Assembly (NCBI GenBank): GCA_023079485.1
Contig: CM041108.1
Location: forward strand, 5,084,001 to 5,148,000
Direction: 5' to 3'
DNA from: Archilochus colubris
Lineage: Eukaryota; Chordata; Aves; Apodiformes; Trochilidae
DNA: 64,000 nt
In this document: positions 39,880 through 60,384 of the stretch, piece by piece
Position numbering within the stretch: position 1 is the stretch's first letter
Layout of the letters: each line of letters starts with the position of its first letter
Program-made: the position numbers and the translations under genes
Notes under the pieces: model-generated
Told to the model about the DNA's origin: nothing
Databases searched by the model: none
What the model saw: the letters and a program-made list of their open reading frames with translations, nothing else

Positions 39880-40245
39880 CGCCTCCCTCTCCGCACTGCC
39901 GACTTCCCGCACCTCCCGCACCGCCTCTCTCCCCGCACTGTCTCCTCTCCCCGCGCCGCCTCCCCCCCCGCACCCTCTCCTCTCTCTCCTGTACCGCCAC
40001 TGCCCGCACCGCCTCCCTCCCCGCACCGCCTCCCTCCCCGCACTGTCTCCTCTCCCTCCCCGCACTGTCTCCTCTCCCCGCACCGCCTCCCCCCCGCACC
40101 CTCTCCTCTCTCTCCTGTACCGCCGCCTCCCTCCCCGCACCGCCTCCCTCCCCGCACCGCCTCCCTCCCCGCACCGCCTCCCTCCCCGCACCGCCTCCCT
40201 CCCCGCACCGCCTCCCTCCCCGCACCGCCTCCCTCCCCGCCGCCG
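39880..40245. repeat. 17-bp GC-rich minisatellite in the DLAT promoter
   Basis: Tandem units of the form CCGCACCGCCTCCCTCC. They are nearly perfect from about 40105 to 40240; a looser upstream part (39890-40105) contains two copies of a longer CCGCACCCTCTCCTCTCTCTC-type segment (about 39968 and 40093). The array ends about 140 bp before the DLAT ATG. The minus strand is G-run rich (GGGG, GGG, GG, GG per unit) and could form G-quadruplexes. Long open frames across it on both strands are repeat artefacts. Confidence 0.9.
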
Positions 40246-40381
40246 ATCCCGATCCCGCCCCCCGCGCTTTACGGCAGCCGCAGCAGTGTCGCGGGGCGCC
40301 GTGCGGCGCCGTGCCCGGACTGAGGAGGTCACCGAGCGGCGGCGGTTGGGCCGCGGCTCCGGCTCCGGTTCTGTTTCCGAC
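40246..40381 (+). promoter_or_regulatory. DLAT core promoter and 5' UTR (CpG-rich)
   Basis: A CpG-dense interval between the minisatellite and the DLAT start codon, without an obvious TATA box, as expected for a housekeeping mitochondrial enzyme gene. CpG richness continues into intron 1 to about 40900. Confidence 0.6.
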
Positions 40382-49370
<8,989 letters not shown>

Positions 49371-50840
49371 TTGAACCCTGCAAGTAAAATTTTCCTGGGT
49401 CACACTGTTTTGTTTTAAACAAGCTATTTAGACTTGAGTGTTCAGACTTATTAAAAGAGTTCCTTTTTTTATTTTAAATATGTATTATATTATCTGGTAA
49501 TGTTATTACCAGTCTGTACAGAAAAAGTTTGCAAAAGTGCTTTTCAGAGCAATATGACAGCTACACTGTATTTTTATACAGTTAGTTAACTTGCAAACTC
49601 TTCCAAAACAGAGTTAAGCATCCCAGATTTCAACACAATCCAGGCAGTATGTGTACTGCCATCTGCTTCTAAACTAGGGTGAACAGGGGGGTGCACACAC
49701 CAAGCCATTGAATGACCTCAGTGTTCTCAGAAATTCAAGTAACAAACATCTCTTCACAGGAGTTCAGATGAGATGGGAACTGAAACGTACAAGTTAGGAG
49801 GTGGTAAATTCCCTTGTTCTCCTGCTGGGGTGGGTGAGTGTCAGGGATGCACTAAGGGACTGAAGTACCTGGGAATCTCAAAGGCCAAGTGTCAGCATTC
49901 CAAAGCTCTTGGAATTTGGTGCTGGTCTGGACCTTTCTCAGCTCTGTGGTCCCTTTTGAGCACTTTAAAAGTAAGTTGAAAGTGCACTGATAATACCTGT
50001 GGGGTCACAGCTCTCAGGTACCACAGGGAATGTGCTGTTTTCTGGTGGACTTCCACTTACACGTGCTTTTTGTAGGAAAAGTTTAGTTCCTGTTCCTCTT
50101 GCTAAGTTAATCTCAGTCTAGGATGCCATGGAAGTAACTGTTTTGCAGAATTTCCCAGAGAATCTGTGTGTTGGAACCCAGTACAGGCAAATCACACACA
50201 TCAGTGATCTGATCAGTGGATATTAATCATGTGATGACTCAAATGTTTGGAAATTTATTTCTTTTTTTTCAGGCATTCTAACATAGGAGGCTCTGAGCTA
50301 GTCACTGGTACTGTGGTTCTTCCCTGAGCTGTCTATAATGTCCCAGCCTCAGTAAGCTGCAGAATGTGCTATCCATGTATATATTGTATGTAAAATGCTT
50401 CAGTGGTTTGTTGGACTTCTGTCCAGTTGCCCCAGACATTGTATCCTCAAGGGGTGCAGTGCTGAACATTCTTGAATTCCACTTTTCCACATGGAAATGT
50501 TTCATGTAAAAAAGGACTGTGTGGTAATTACAAAGTGACCAGGAGAATTAAATAGGGGGAAAGGAGTTTGAGAAAAGAGAAAAGTTAAAGCTGATCTGTC
50601 TGTTGCATCCAATACTGTCTCCTGTAAAATTCTATGAAATTCACTAGAGATATTGAAAGAAAATACTGTGGAAATTAAATATTTTTGGGGGAACTATTTA
50701 ATGTCTGATTGCTGTGGTACCTGGTTCTCATGCCTGGCTTAAGCAAAAAAAGTGCATTAAATTTTTGGTTTTTTTTCTTCTAATGATCAAAAATCTTGGT
50801 TCCAGACTTGTTCTAGTGAACCTATGTTCTATTAAATGTT
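49371..50840 (+). other. DLAT 3' UTR and flank
   Basis: AT-rich sequence after the DLAT stop, with sense ATTAAA hexamers at 49450-49455, 50674-50679 and 50831-50836. Alternative 3' ends are likely. No coding exon is seen. The region faces the 3' end of PIH1D2 on the other strand. Confidence 0.5.
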
Positions 50841-51711
50841 TGGAATTGACAACTACTAAAACATGTTCCAGTGCTTTTCTGTTCAGTCCTGTGTGGCTTT
50901 CTGTCCAGCACAATCACAGCTGCTTGGCCCTCAGTCTGGCAGTGAAACTCACCCTATTAACCTTTGTAATCACTAATTAACATGTGCTTTATTACCTCAG
51001 GGTGCAGCAGGGAACTTTAATCTTCCTGGCTTCCTCCTTGCAGTGTTCACCAGAACCTCAGGTTCTGTCTGGAGATTTTCACACCCAAGTGTTGTGAGCT
51101 GTGACCTCTCTCCCTGCTGCTCTGAGCAGTGACAGAGCTGGTGGCTCCTGGGCTCCTTCAGAGATCAGCACAGCAGGAGGAGTGAGGGGAAGCATGTTCA
51201 GGAAATGAAAAGTCTGCAAAGCCCCTTCCAGGTCAGGTCAGGTCAGCAGGGATTGTCCTAAAGAGAACAGCACACACTGCTGCTGGGCATTCCAGCACTG
51301 AATATAGGAGAGCTGCTCTGACCATCTCAATACACTCATCAGTTTATTTAGCAGAAAAAAAAAAACTTTTATTGCTCTACCTGGAGGCAAAAATGAATAT
51401 AGTAAAGCAGGTACATTTATGTTTCTTTACTACAGCTGATAATATAGTTGAATATATAATATAGTTGGATATATAGTCAAGCAGAACCATTTATGGTTCT
51501 TTACTACAGCTGATAACATACTCAAGTACTCCTTTTGTATTTACTTATTTTTTTTTCCTAAGTTTGGTGGTGCTAAAACCACCAAACCTCCTTTCCTGGT
51601 CTCCCAAACCTCCTTTCCTACACACATCTTCTAAAGGCAGTTGAGGTGTTTGCTCCTGAAGATCAGAAGGTGAAATAAACCCCCTCATAACTTATTTAAG
51701 AGTTAGGATTC
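50841..51711 (-). other. Interval between convergent DLAT and PIH1D2; PIH1D2 3' UTR side
   Basis: On the minus strand, AATAAA hexamers lie at 51368-51373 and 51343-51348, about 340-370 bp beyond the PIH1D2 stop, giving a short 3' UTR. A local duplication is present at about 51402-51445 and 51477-51521, each copy containing TTCTTTACTACAGCTGATAA. The remainder shows nothing recognisable. Confidence 0.5.
51368..51373 (-). terminator. Candidate poly(A) signal for PIH1D2
   Basis: AATAAA on the minus strand (TTTATT on the plus strand), about 340 bp past the PIH1D2 stop. A second hexamer is at 51343-51348. Confidence 0.45.
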
Positions 51712-53630
51712 TCATTCTGGGCTCTTATTTTGTTGTGTCACCTGTGAACTGTCTGGAATGCTGTCTTTTAGGACTGGCACTGTGACAAACAACACCCCCT
51801 TCCCTCTGTGAAATACTGCTGTAGTTGTTTCTTCATCCACCAGTTCTGGCAGATCCAGCTGTAACTTGTACTTTCCAGGGACTTCAATGCTGATGTCATC
51901 CTAAACCAAGACAATTAAAACACTTGGTTAACTGATGGCAAATCAGCAGTCTGCATGTCTAGGAACTGGATACCAGAGCAAACGCAAGGTGAATCTTTCT
52001 GCTGTCTTACCTTGGACATTCTCAGGTCACACTCAGAAACAGAGCTAACTTCAGGCAGCTCAATTCTGAGTTCTATTTTGAGGGGTTTCTGGTTTGCATC
52101 CCTCACAGTGACCATTTCATAGACAGGAGCACTCAGCTCCTCTGCCATCCCAGCACTGGAGATTTCCTCTATCAGCTGCACTTTAGGCTGTGCCAAACTT
52201 TCTTCCTTCAGCAGCACAGGAGCATTGCTGCCCTCCTCACCTTCCAGACTGTGTAGCAGCTGATCCAGTGTCAGTTCTTTGAAGAAAAAGTTTTTTAAGA
52301 CACATCACTGTTACTAAAAACTGATGTCATTCCACTCATTAACTGTAATTAATTGCAATTAGCCATTCTGTCAGCTGAAGACTGTTACTGACAGCTTCTC
52401 CTTCACCCATGATTTGGATTTATTGGGTTGAAAGTTGCTTCCAGAACACCAGTTACAGCAGCAACCTTTTTATTTATTCAAGTTTAAGCAAAAGAAACTT
52501 AGCACATTAAAGATGAAAACTCTGCCAGAGTTCCCATGTCCAGGGGATACAGGAAAAGGGAATTTCACTCCAGTTTCCTGGCCATAAAACAGGAGGTGAA
52601 TGCACAAAAGTGACAGTAATCTCTACCCACCTTTCTTTGTGTTCTGCCTGAGCTGTGGAGCTGGCACTTCCCTTCCTTGCAGCCTTTGCTGCATGGCCTG
52701 CAGGCTGCCTTTCAGTCTGAATGGTTCCGTGGTGTACAGAGGAGAGAGAGCAAGGTTGCAGTGGTCCTCAACAAACCTCAGAGTCAAACGGATTAAGTGT
52801 TCCATTTTTTCTGGGTTTTCTTCTCCTCTCTGAAGAACATCTGGGTTAAATGCAATGTCTATAACACTGTAAAGGTCTAGAAAAACAAGTCAGGTGTCAG
52901 TGGCTGCTGTGGAGCTATGTGCTGGGGTTCTTTATAATCGATTCATTTAAAACCAAAGGAAATTAATTTGGAGCTAATTAGAACCCCTTTGTCTAGAGAT
53001 GACACTTTGTGCTGATCCTCCCCGTGTCCCAAGAGAAGCCTGGGAACAGGGGCAAGGTCCAAGTGCCTGAATACTTGTTAGGATTTAGACACGAGCATTT
53101 TTTCTGTTTCCTCAGTGTTTTTCACACAGGGACCACTGAGCAGGAGCCCTCGGGGAGATTCGCTGCTCTCATCCTTGCCCCCATCCCAAGCAAAGCGTCA
53201 GCCCCAGCCCAGCACCACCCCTGGGGGCCAGGCACAGCCCTGTGGCTCCTACCTCCCCCTCCTGACACCTCCTGGAGCTGCCCCGCGATGACACGAGTGG
53301 GCTCCGTGGGGGTCTTGGACGCCGGGACCCTTTTCCAGCTGCAGACGTTGACGAACAGCGGCCCCCGGACACCTCCCTGCAAGAGACCGAGCCGAGCCTG
53401 AGCTCCCCTCCCGCTCTGGGTCACCCCGGACCCGCCGCCGGCCCCCGGCTCCCCGCACGCACTGCGGGACGGGCCCGCAGGCACAGGTGAGGCTCCGGCG
53501 GGGCGAAGAACCGCTCGGCCTCGGCTTGCTGCTGCCGGAGGAACCGGCGGTAAGCCCGTGGCTCGTTCTCCGCCATCTCGTCAAGCAGCGTCCAGAGCTG
53601 CGCGGCCTTCAGCAGGGCCGGCTCCGCCAT
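51712..53630 (-). CDS. PIH1D2: PIH1D2, PIH1 domain-containing R2TP-type co-chaperone adaptor, 5 exons, 330 aa
   Basis: Coding exons in transcript order: 53463-53630, 53253-53376, 52631-52876, 52011-52276, 51712-51900. All junctions are GT-AG, phases agree, giving 330 residues (human 315). The N-terminal PIH1 domain includes QLWTLLDEMAENEP (11-24), PEPHLCLRAR and FVNVCSWKRVPAS, then DLYSVIDIAFNPDVLQ in exon 3. The C-terminal CS-like domain includes KPLKIELRIELPEVSSVSEC and EVPGKYKLQLDLPEL. PIH1 proteins link clients to HSP90 and RUVBL1/2; PIH1D2 with SPAG1 forms the testis- and cilia-associated R2SP complex. It is tail-to-tail with DLAT and shares a 408-bp head-to-head promoter with NKAPD1. 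The avian tail after the CS domain (rich in S, Q, D, K) is slightly longer than in human. Confidence 0.95.
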
Positions 53631-54038
53631 GGCCCCCGCCGTCTCCTAGCAACGCCCAAGCGGAACAGCGGCGCTCGGCGGTCCCATCCCCTTTCCCGTC
53701 CCCCTCCCGCTTCCCCGCGTTCCGGCCCCGCGATCATCCTCCCCCCGCACCCGCCGCACCACCGGCGGCAGAGCTGCAGGCTGCCCGCTTGACACCCCCC
53801 CCAACCCCAGAACCGCCGCCAATGCCCTTCAGCCCCGTGGTGACCGCGTCGCGGGGCCCGCGGTTCGCCGAACGTCCCGGAGTGTGCTGAGCGGGGGAGG
53901 TAGTTCGGGGAGGGACCGGTTCCGGCCGGGAGCTGAGCGCAGGCCCGGCCTCTCCGCTCCCTTCCTGCTCAGCGCCCGGTGCGGGCCTGGCGGGTCCGGT
54001 GGTACCGGTGGTACCGGGATCCTGCGGGGGGCAGGAGG
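53631..54038. promoter_or_regulatory. Bidirectional CpG-island promoter, PIH1D2 / NKAPD1
   Basis: 408 bp of GC- and CpG-rich sequence separate the PIH1D2 ATG (minus strand, 53630) from the NKAPD1 ATG (plus strand, 54039). No TATA box is evident. An X-box-like motif GTCTCCTAGCAAC lies at 53641-53653, just upstream of the PIH1D2 start. An ETS-type core (TTCCGG) lies at about 53918. The same head-to-head arrangement exists in mammals. Confidence 0.8.
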
Positions 54039-57000
54039 ATGTCCCGGGTGCCGGTGGGGAAGGTGCTGCTGCGGAACGTCATCCGGCACACGGGAGCGCA
54101 CAACAAGGTGGGGCCGGGCCCGCCGGGGGCTGCCGGGCTCGGTGGTTCCGTGGCCGCCGCCGGTGCCCCCTCTGCAGGCGTCTTTTGTCCGCGGGTCCCG
54201 GGGGGAGAGGCCCCTGAGCGTCCCCTGGGCCTTGACCAGAGGGGTCTGCGAGGCCCCGAACGGCGGGGAGCTTCCCGGTGGTGCGGGGCTGGAGGTGGGA
54301 GGGGAGTGGGATGAGTGAAGGGCTTTAGTGCCACTTCCAGGGTAACTCCGTTTCTCTCGAGGCCACACGCTGGGCAGGCAAGGTGTATATGGGTATTTTT
54401 ACCTATATATATGTTCTTTTACCTGTAAAGTTGCCCTAAGAAAAACCTGCTCCACTTTCAGTTTAACTCCGTTTCTCTTGAGGCCACACGCTGGGCAGGC
54501 AAGGTGTATATAGATATATATATATATATTTATCTATCTACATCTAGATTTACCTCTAAAACTGCCCCATGAGAAACCTGCTCTCTGAGGACTCTATGGG
54601 GAATTACCCTTTGCCTCTGTGGGAGCAGCAAAGCTTTGGGGTTTGGTTTGTTTCCCACTTGTGCTGTGTATGAGCTTTTAATTGCATCAGCAAATCTCTG
54701 TTGATGTGCACGGGGAGTACTTTAGGGCAAGATTAAGAAGCTGCTTGCTTTAACAAACTACTGAATTCCTGACATAATTCATCAGGTCCAACTTATTTCT
54801 GAAATCTCTCCTTTACAGTCAGTACCCAGAGCTGTAAATCTGCTCCAGACCACTTGCTCTGTGCACCCTGGAGTCTGATTCCTCATTTTGGGCCTCCCAG
54901 ATTATTCAGTGAATTCTCTAACAGGACCCAGCTTTGGGGTAGCAGTGAATTGACAGAACTGAGACAGCAAAATCAGGCAAACCCCTAATTTCTGGTGCCA
55001 TTCCCCTTGTGTGGTTTGTTGGGTTTTACCACCAAGAGCCTCTGGTTCCTTGGCTGGGAATAATAAACTGGTTTTATCTGGTAGGGAAGCCTGCTGTGAG
55101 TTTTGTTAGCAGGAGTTCTGGTTAACTAGAACCTGATGTTGATACCTGTAAAGTCTCCCCAGTCTTACAGCTGTTTCCTTTCTGTGACTTTTCAGATTCA
55201 GGAAGAGACAGAAATGTGGAAAATAAGGGAGTGGGAGAAGCAGACAGAAGAGACTTACTGGAAAAGGCAAAGCAGAATGCTGTCAGACACCTCCAGGTAG
55301 GTTTAGCTGTGTGGAGGAGATGATTGCCTTGGTTTAGTGGCTGGTTAATACTTGTGTTAATGCTTTATAAACATTCTGTGTGTTTGCAGTGCATGAAGAC
55401 TGCACAGACTCCTTTGTTCCCTCCTGCTGGAGAGAGGTCAGACCTTAAGTCTGCACTTTTATCTCTTCATCAGATGCTTAGTCTTGAAAACTAAGATGGG
55501 GTTGGGCTTTTGGGGCTCTTTGAAGCAGTGTGGGTAGGAATCACTCCAGTAAGATGTGAAAATGTTGTGAGGAACACCTGACTGATTACCATGGAGGGTG
55601 CCAGGAACCAGAACTGCTGTGGTGTGGGCACCAGTACTGACCAGTGCTTTATGGTACCTCTTAAAGCATCCTCAGAATCTCACAAGCTGCATGGAAACAA
55701 ACTGGGTTTAGGGGGAAGGTTGGGGGCTTGCAGGAGGGGACAGGGCTGGGGGTTCCCACAGGGGCTTCCCCTTTCTTGAAGCCCAGGGAATGTTTTAGGT
55801 GGTCTCTCAGGGGAAGGCACCTCTGAGACTTCCCAGCTCTTATCCCAGGAAGTGCAGCACTTGAAGTGAGAAACTTGGGATGAGGTTCAACACGGCCAAG
55901 TGCCGGGTCCTGCACTTTGGCCACAACAACCCCCTGGGGAGCTCCAGGCTGGGCACAGAGTGGCAGAAAGGGACCTGGGAGTCTGGATTACACAGGAAGC
56001 TGAACAGGAGCCAGCAGTGTGCCCAGGTGGCCAAGAAGGCCAATGGCATCCTGGGCTGGCTCAGGAACAGCGTGGCCAGCAGGTCCAGGGAAGGGATTCT
56101 GCCCCTGTGCTCAGCCCTGGTGAGGCCACAGCTTGAGTCCTGTGTCCAGTTCTGGGCCCCTCAGCTCAGGAAGGAGATTGAGGTGCTGGAGCAGGTCCAA
56201 AGGAGGCAACTGGGCTGGTGAAGGGACTCGAGCACAGATCCTATGAGGAGAGGCTGAGGGAGCTGGGGGTGTTGAGGCTGGAGAAGAGGAGGCTCAGGGG
56301 AGACCTCATCACTCTCTCCAACTCCCTGAAAGGAGGTTGGAGCCAGGGGGGGGTTGGGCTCTTTTCCCAGGCAACTCTCAGCAAGACAAGAGGGCAGGGT
56401 CTCAAGTTGTGCCAGGGAGGTTTAGGTTGGAGATGAGAAAGAATTTCTTTCTGGAGAGGGTGATCAGGCATTGGAATGGGCTGCCCAGGGAAGTAGTGGA
56501 TTCTCCGTGTCTGGAGATCTTTCCAAAGAGCCTGGATGTGGTACTGAGTGCCATGGGCTGGGAACCACGGGGGGAGTGGATCAAGGGTTGGACTTGATGA
56601 TCTCTGAGGTCCCTTCCAACCCAGCCAGTTCTATGATTCTATGAAACAAAACCAGGATCAAAACCTGCTGGTGCTTTCTGCATCTGCTTGGCCTCCTCCT
56701 GCAGAATATTCTAGAAGAGGAGAACTGCCTTTATTCCAAAGGGCAAGACAACCCCTTCCTCTCATTCTGTATCTGTTGCACCTCTGTCAGGAGTTCTGCT
56801 TTGCACACAGGTAAAGCCTTGGTAAAGCTCTGACAAACAGTGTTGGCTCCTGCCCAGTTTCTGTGAGAGCTGTTCATGGTGAGTGCTGGTGAAAATGATA
56901 GCTGGTCTTCTTCTTGCACGGATGGACATCCAAGACTTGCTGGATTTTTGCTCCTCTGCCTTGCTCAGAAGGTTTCTGCAGCAGAGCTGGCAGCTGAAGG

Positions 57001-58924
57001 ACCAACTCTTCTCTTTCTGCAGCAGCCGGATGCGCAGTGATGGGTTTGATGAGGAGGGACACAGAGCTGACTGGAAAACCAGGAACTCACCATTTTTTGA
57101 CCCAGTTGAAGATGATCTCCTGAGGGCCCGATCCTGGAATAAAAAACTCTATGAGTGTGAAGCCAACATGCCAGACAGGTCTGTGAGGGGAACTGATGTG
57201 TTGGGATGGAAACACCTTGCTGGAGTCTTGTACCAAAAAGTAGATTTTTCTTTTCAGTCCACACTCTGTGTGCTTGATCTCATTTTGAGAATGAATAAGT
57301 GACCTGCAGGTCACAGAACACCTCAAGTGAGACTTTCTGTGGAGTTCCCAAGTCACAGTGAGCAGCAGAAGCTCAGTAGCTAAGCTTGGTGTTTATTACT
57401 TTGCCCAAGGAACTTAAAAAGAACTTCATGAAATGCAAGTTAGTGCTCTCCAGGGTTATTTTTAAGAAATTTGAGTCGTAGTTGTCCCTATTTAGAAATT
57501 AAAAAGAGGCTGAGAACATAAAGTGTATTTAAATAGTACCAACCAAATCAGTCATATTTCTGCGTTGTAGGATTGGTTCTGAGAGCCCTTCTTCTTTGCT
57601 GTCTGAACTCATGTTGATTCTGTGGTTCTGTCTTTTCATAATTCTATTTTTTTCCTAAACATTTGGTCAGTTTCTAATAGATGGTTCTTCTTTCTTACAG
57701 ATGGGGTCACAGTGGCTATAAAGAGTTGTACCCTGAGGAATTTGATACAGATAGGTAAGGCACAGATGATTATTTAAGTGTCCACTGGAAAAAATCCAGT
57801 CCAATACTGTGGTTCTCCCTTTGCTGAGTCTTAGGAGGTCATTGTGTCTTTGACAGCAACTAAACATTCAGCTTTAGCCTGAGTTACTAAAATGCTCTAA
57901 ATCTGGAATGTGTGTCTGGGCCAACAGAGATCCAGAGTCAAATACCAGCTCCAGGTTCTCCTTTCCATCATAGTTTACCTGTATTTTCTATGGTTCTCCT
58001 TATTTAGAGCATATAAATTCTTGCAGTATCCTGAAGAGCAGAGATCAGCTTTAATATAAGCTCTTACCCAGAATTAATTACTCCTAAACTCACCCACCAG
58101 AATCATCCAGTACAATATTTCCCAGGCTTACAGGTTTGAAGTCAGGTGCTGTAAATGAGTTCTCATCACTCAGTGGATTTCATTTCACAGTCTGCTTGGT
58201 TCTGGCTCAAATAATCATGAACAGGAGCATGAGCAAAAAGCACTTGAAATAAAAATGCAGCCACCACACCTGTAAAGCATCCACTTCCTTGCTGGAAGTG
58301 AGTTGATGGTCTTGCTTAAAGCTTGGAGAGAAGAAAAAGGCTTTACTGCCACGTGCCTGCCTGCCTGCTGCTTTTACCTCCTCCATTTTTCTGTTCCACA
58401 GTGACCAGCAAGGAGGAGATGAACAAAATGCTATGAATGGAAAGAAGAAATCTCACCTGGGAAAGCAAAGTGCCCGTGAGGGACACAAACGGAAAAAAAC
58501 AAAGAAATCCCACAAGAAGAAGCAAAAAAAGAGATCACACAAAAAGAGGAAGAAAAAGAAAAAGGAGCAGGGGAGAACATCCTCAGAGTCTTCCCGGGAG
58601 AGTGAGTGCTCAGAAGCAGAGACTTCAAGCACCCAGAAAAGGAAACACAAGCGCAAGAAAAAGACCAGGAAAGTGCCTGCCAGGGATCCTACCTCTTCAT
58701 CTGGGCAGGAAAGTGACTTTTCTCATGCAAGCAGCTCAAGCACCAGCAGCTCTGAGGACAGTGAATCCGAGGAGAAAAAGGAGAAACGGCCCCCAAAAAA
58801 GAGAAAGAAACGTCCCAACTCTGTGTCAGAGAGGCAGAATGAAGTACCAGAGAAGAGGAGCAAGAGGAAGAACTGGAAAGTGGCCACTGATGAGAAATCA
58901 GAGGATAGCTCAGAGGAGGACTGA
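54039..58924 (+). CDS. NKAPD1: NKAPD1 (C11orf57), NKAP domain-containing basic nuclear protein, 5 exons, 300 aa
   Basis: Coding exons: 54039-54107, 55196-55296, 57023-57178, 57701-57754, 58402-58924; all GT-AG, phases agree, 300 residues (human about 292). The start [20 protein letters not shown] matches the human protein almost exactly, as do [29 protein letters not shown] and [13 protein letters not shown]. Exon 5 encodes a long Lys/Arg/Ser-rich low-complexity region (about residues 140-285) with [15 protein letters not shown] and acidic/serine tracts, ending [17 protein letters not shown]. Its function is poorly known; the composition fits nuclear RNA-associated proteins of the NKAP type. 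Exon 3 has tandem acceptors (57021-57022 or 57024-57025) that would add or omit one serine. It is divergent from PIH1D2. Intron 2 carries a CR1 copy. Confidence 0.95.
54331..54582. repeat. 121-bp tandem duplication in NKAPD1 intron 1
   Basis: Two copies, 54331-54451 and 54452 to about 54582, share CCACTTnCAG, AACTCCGTTTCTCT, GGCCACACGCTGGGCAGGCA and AGGTGTATAT, and later AACCTGCTC. They differ mainly in TA-microsatellite length (expanded in copy 2 near 54505-54530). Confidence 0.88.
55878..56644 (+). mobile_element. CR1 LINE 3' copy, plus orientation, young-looking
   Basis: Within NKAPD1 intron 2. A 5'-truncated CR1 with the same reverse transcriptase tail ([16 protein letters not shown], then [19 protein letters not shown]) and the same 3' end as the copy in DLAT intron 13, closing in ATTCTATG-type octamers. 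Small indels break the coding frame. Confidence 0.95.
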
Positions 58925-60380
58925 TGAGTCCAGGCTGCAGCTCAAACAGTGAGGCAGAGGACAGAGGCAGGTATTTATCTTTCAGCACTGCCCCATGGTA
59001 CAACTTGTTTCAACACTGTGGTTTAAATATATCCTGCCAGCCCATGGGAGAGAAACTGAGCCCTGGCAGCCTGCAGTAGGTGCCTCTTTGCTTTTCATTG
59101 ACTTTCAGAAAACCAGGGGAGCAGATGCCTGCTTCACAGGTTGGTGGGTCCTGCCAACTGAGATTCTGTGACCAGGCTGACCTTTGATGCACGAAAATAT
59201 CAGCTGTCTGCAGGGGGAAAACAGTGTGCACCAAAAACATATTTTTTTTTTCAATTAAATTTTAACAAGTTGCTTTCTTGGGTTACCCAATACTTGAGCA
59301 AGACTTGCAGTAGGAGAGGGGAGTCACAAAAAGTCTGATAACTGAGGAAATGTCACTGGATGTAGCCCCACTGGATTTAGTGTTGTCTTCCCATCCTCCA
59401 GCAAAAGCAGATCTTGTGGTGGCACAGATCAGTCAGGACACAGAAGGGAGCATGAAGGAATTACTCTTATTCCAGCTGAAGGTGCAGTGAATCCTTCCAT
59501 AATGATGAAGAAAACACACCAGTGCATTTGCTTGTTCTGGACTTCTCTCCTAATCCTGTTGTGGGCCAGCCACTGTGTCTGCCATTCCTCCCTTCTCTCT
59601 GGAGGGATGTTGGAATCCTGTGTGCTGGCAGAGCCTTGGTGGGTGGTGTGTTCTGCCTCTGGTCTGCCCAGTGTACAGCTGGAGGATTTGGTACTGGGCC
59701 ATTCTCCCTGCAGCTGAACAGCCAAGCCTTTTAACAAATAAATACATCCAGACAAGTTTGATGCTTTTGTCATTGTTTTTGGAGTGAAACCCAGGGACAG
59801 AGCACAGGCCTGAGAAGTCTGAAGTGGTCCTTGTGTTCTCCCTGTGCCATCCAGGTGTCTGTGGAGGGCTCAGAGGAGATGAAGCAGGGGAGGCTGGAGC
59901 AGGGAAATGTGCTGCAATGTGATGGTTGTGTCACTGCCTGAGCACAGCTCCAGCTTTAGTCTGCACCCAAACAAGAAAAAAACAGTGTCAGTGCCCCTGT
60001 GTGCTTATTCCAAGTCCTGCTTACTGCCCCTCTTCACTTGGAGTCAAAAGGCTTTTTGTCTCCATGCCCTTGGCTCCTGGCTGATGGCAAAGACTTGGAG
60101 AAAGCCATGTGCAGGCTCAGCTTTCAGCTGCTCACACTTTGATGGTCTCTTTTCAGCTGTCAGTCACACAGTAACACTGCAGCTGGTCCATGTACACCAG
60201 TGGAAGTGTTTGAGGTGTTTGCTTTGTACAGCTTTCCACAGATATTTCAGCAGTAAAGGTATTTCAGTAGGTTGGCTGTGGCCAAGCCTCTCCTCCCAGG
60301 CAGTGCTCTCACTGCCCTGAGTTTTCAGGCAGATGCTGCTGGGTTATGGGCAAGCCAGGGGGTTGCTGGAGGGACTGGTT
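58925..60380 (+). other. NKAPD1 3' UTR and flank; no TIMM8B seen
   Basis: Noncoding sequence after the NKAPD1 stop, with sense poly(A)-like hexamers ATTAAA at 59254-59259 and AATAAA at 59737-59742. In mammals TIMM8B lies on the opposite strand between NKAPD1 and SDHD. Neither strand here encodes the twin CX3C motif protein of the small TIM family. No other gene is recognised. Confidence 0.5.
59737..59742 (+). terminator. Candidate poly(A) signal for NKAPD1
   Basis: AATAAA in sense orientation about 0.8 kb after the NKAPD1 stop. The alternative ATTAAA is at 59254-59259. Confidence 0.45.
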
Positions 60381-60384
60381 TATC

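Noticed and set aside
58437..58952. 171-codon alternative frame overlapping NKAPD1 exon 5
   Set aside because: A shadow of the Lys/Arg-rich coding exon. The chosen frame matches NKAPD1 to its conserved C-terminus.
59429..59773. Minus-strand frame of 114 codons considered as TIMM8B
   Set aside because: It lacks the twin CX3C motif and any resemblance to small TIM proteins.
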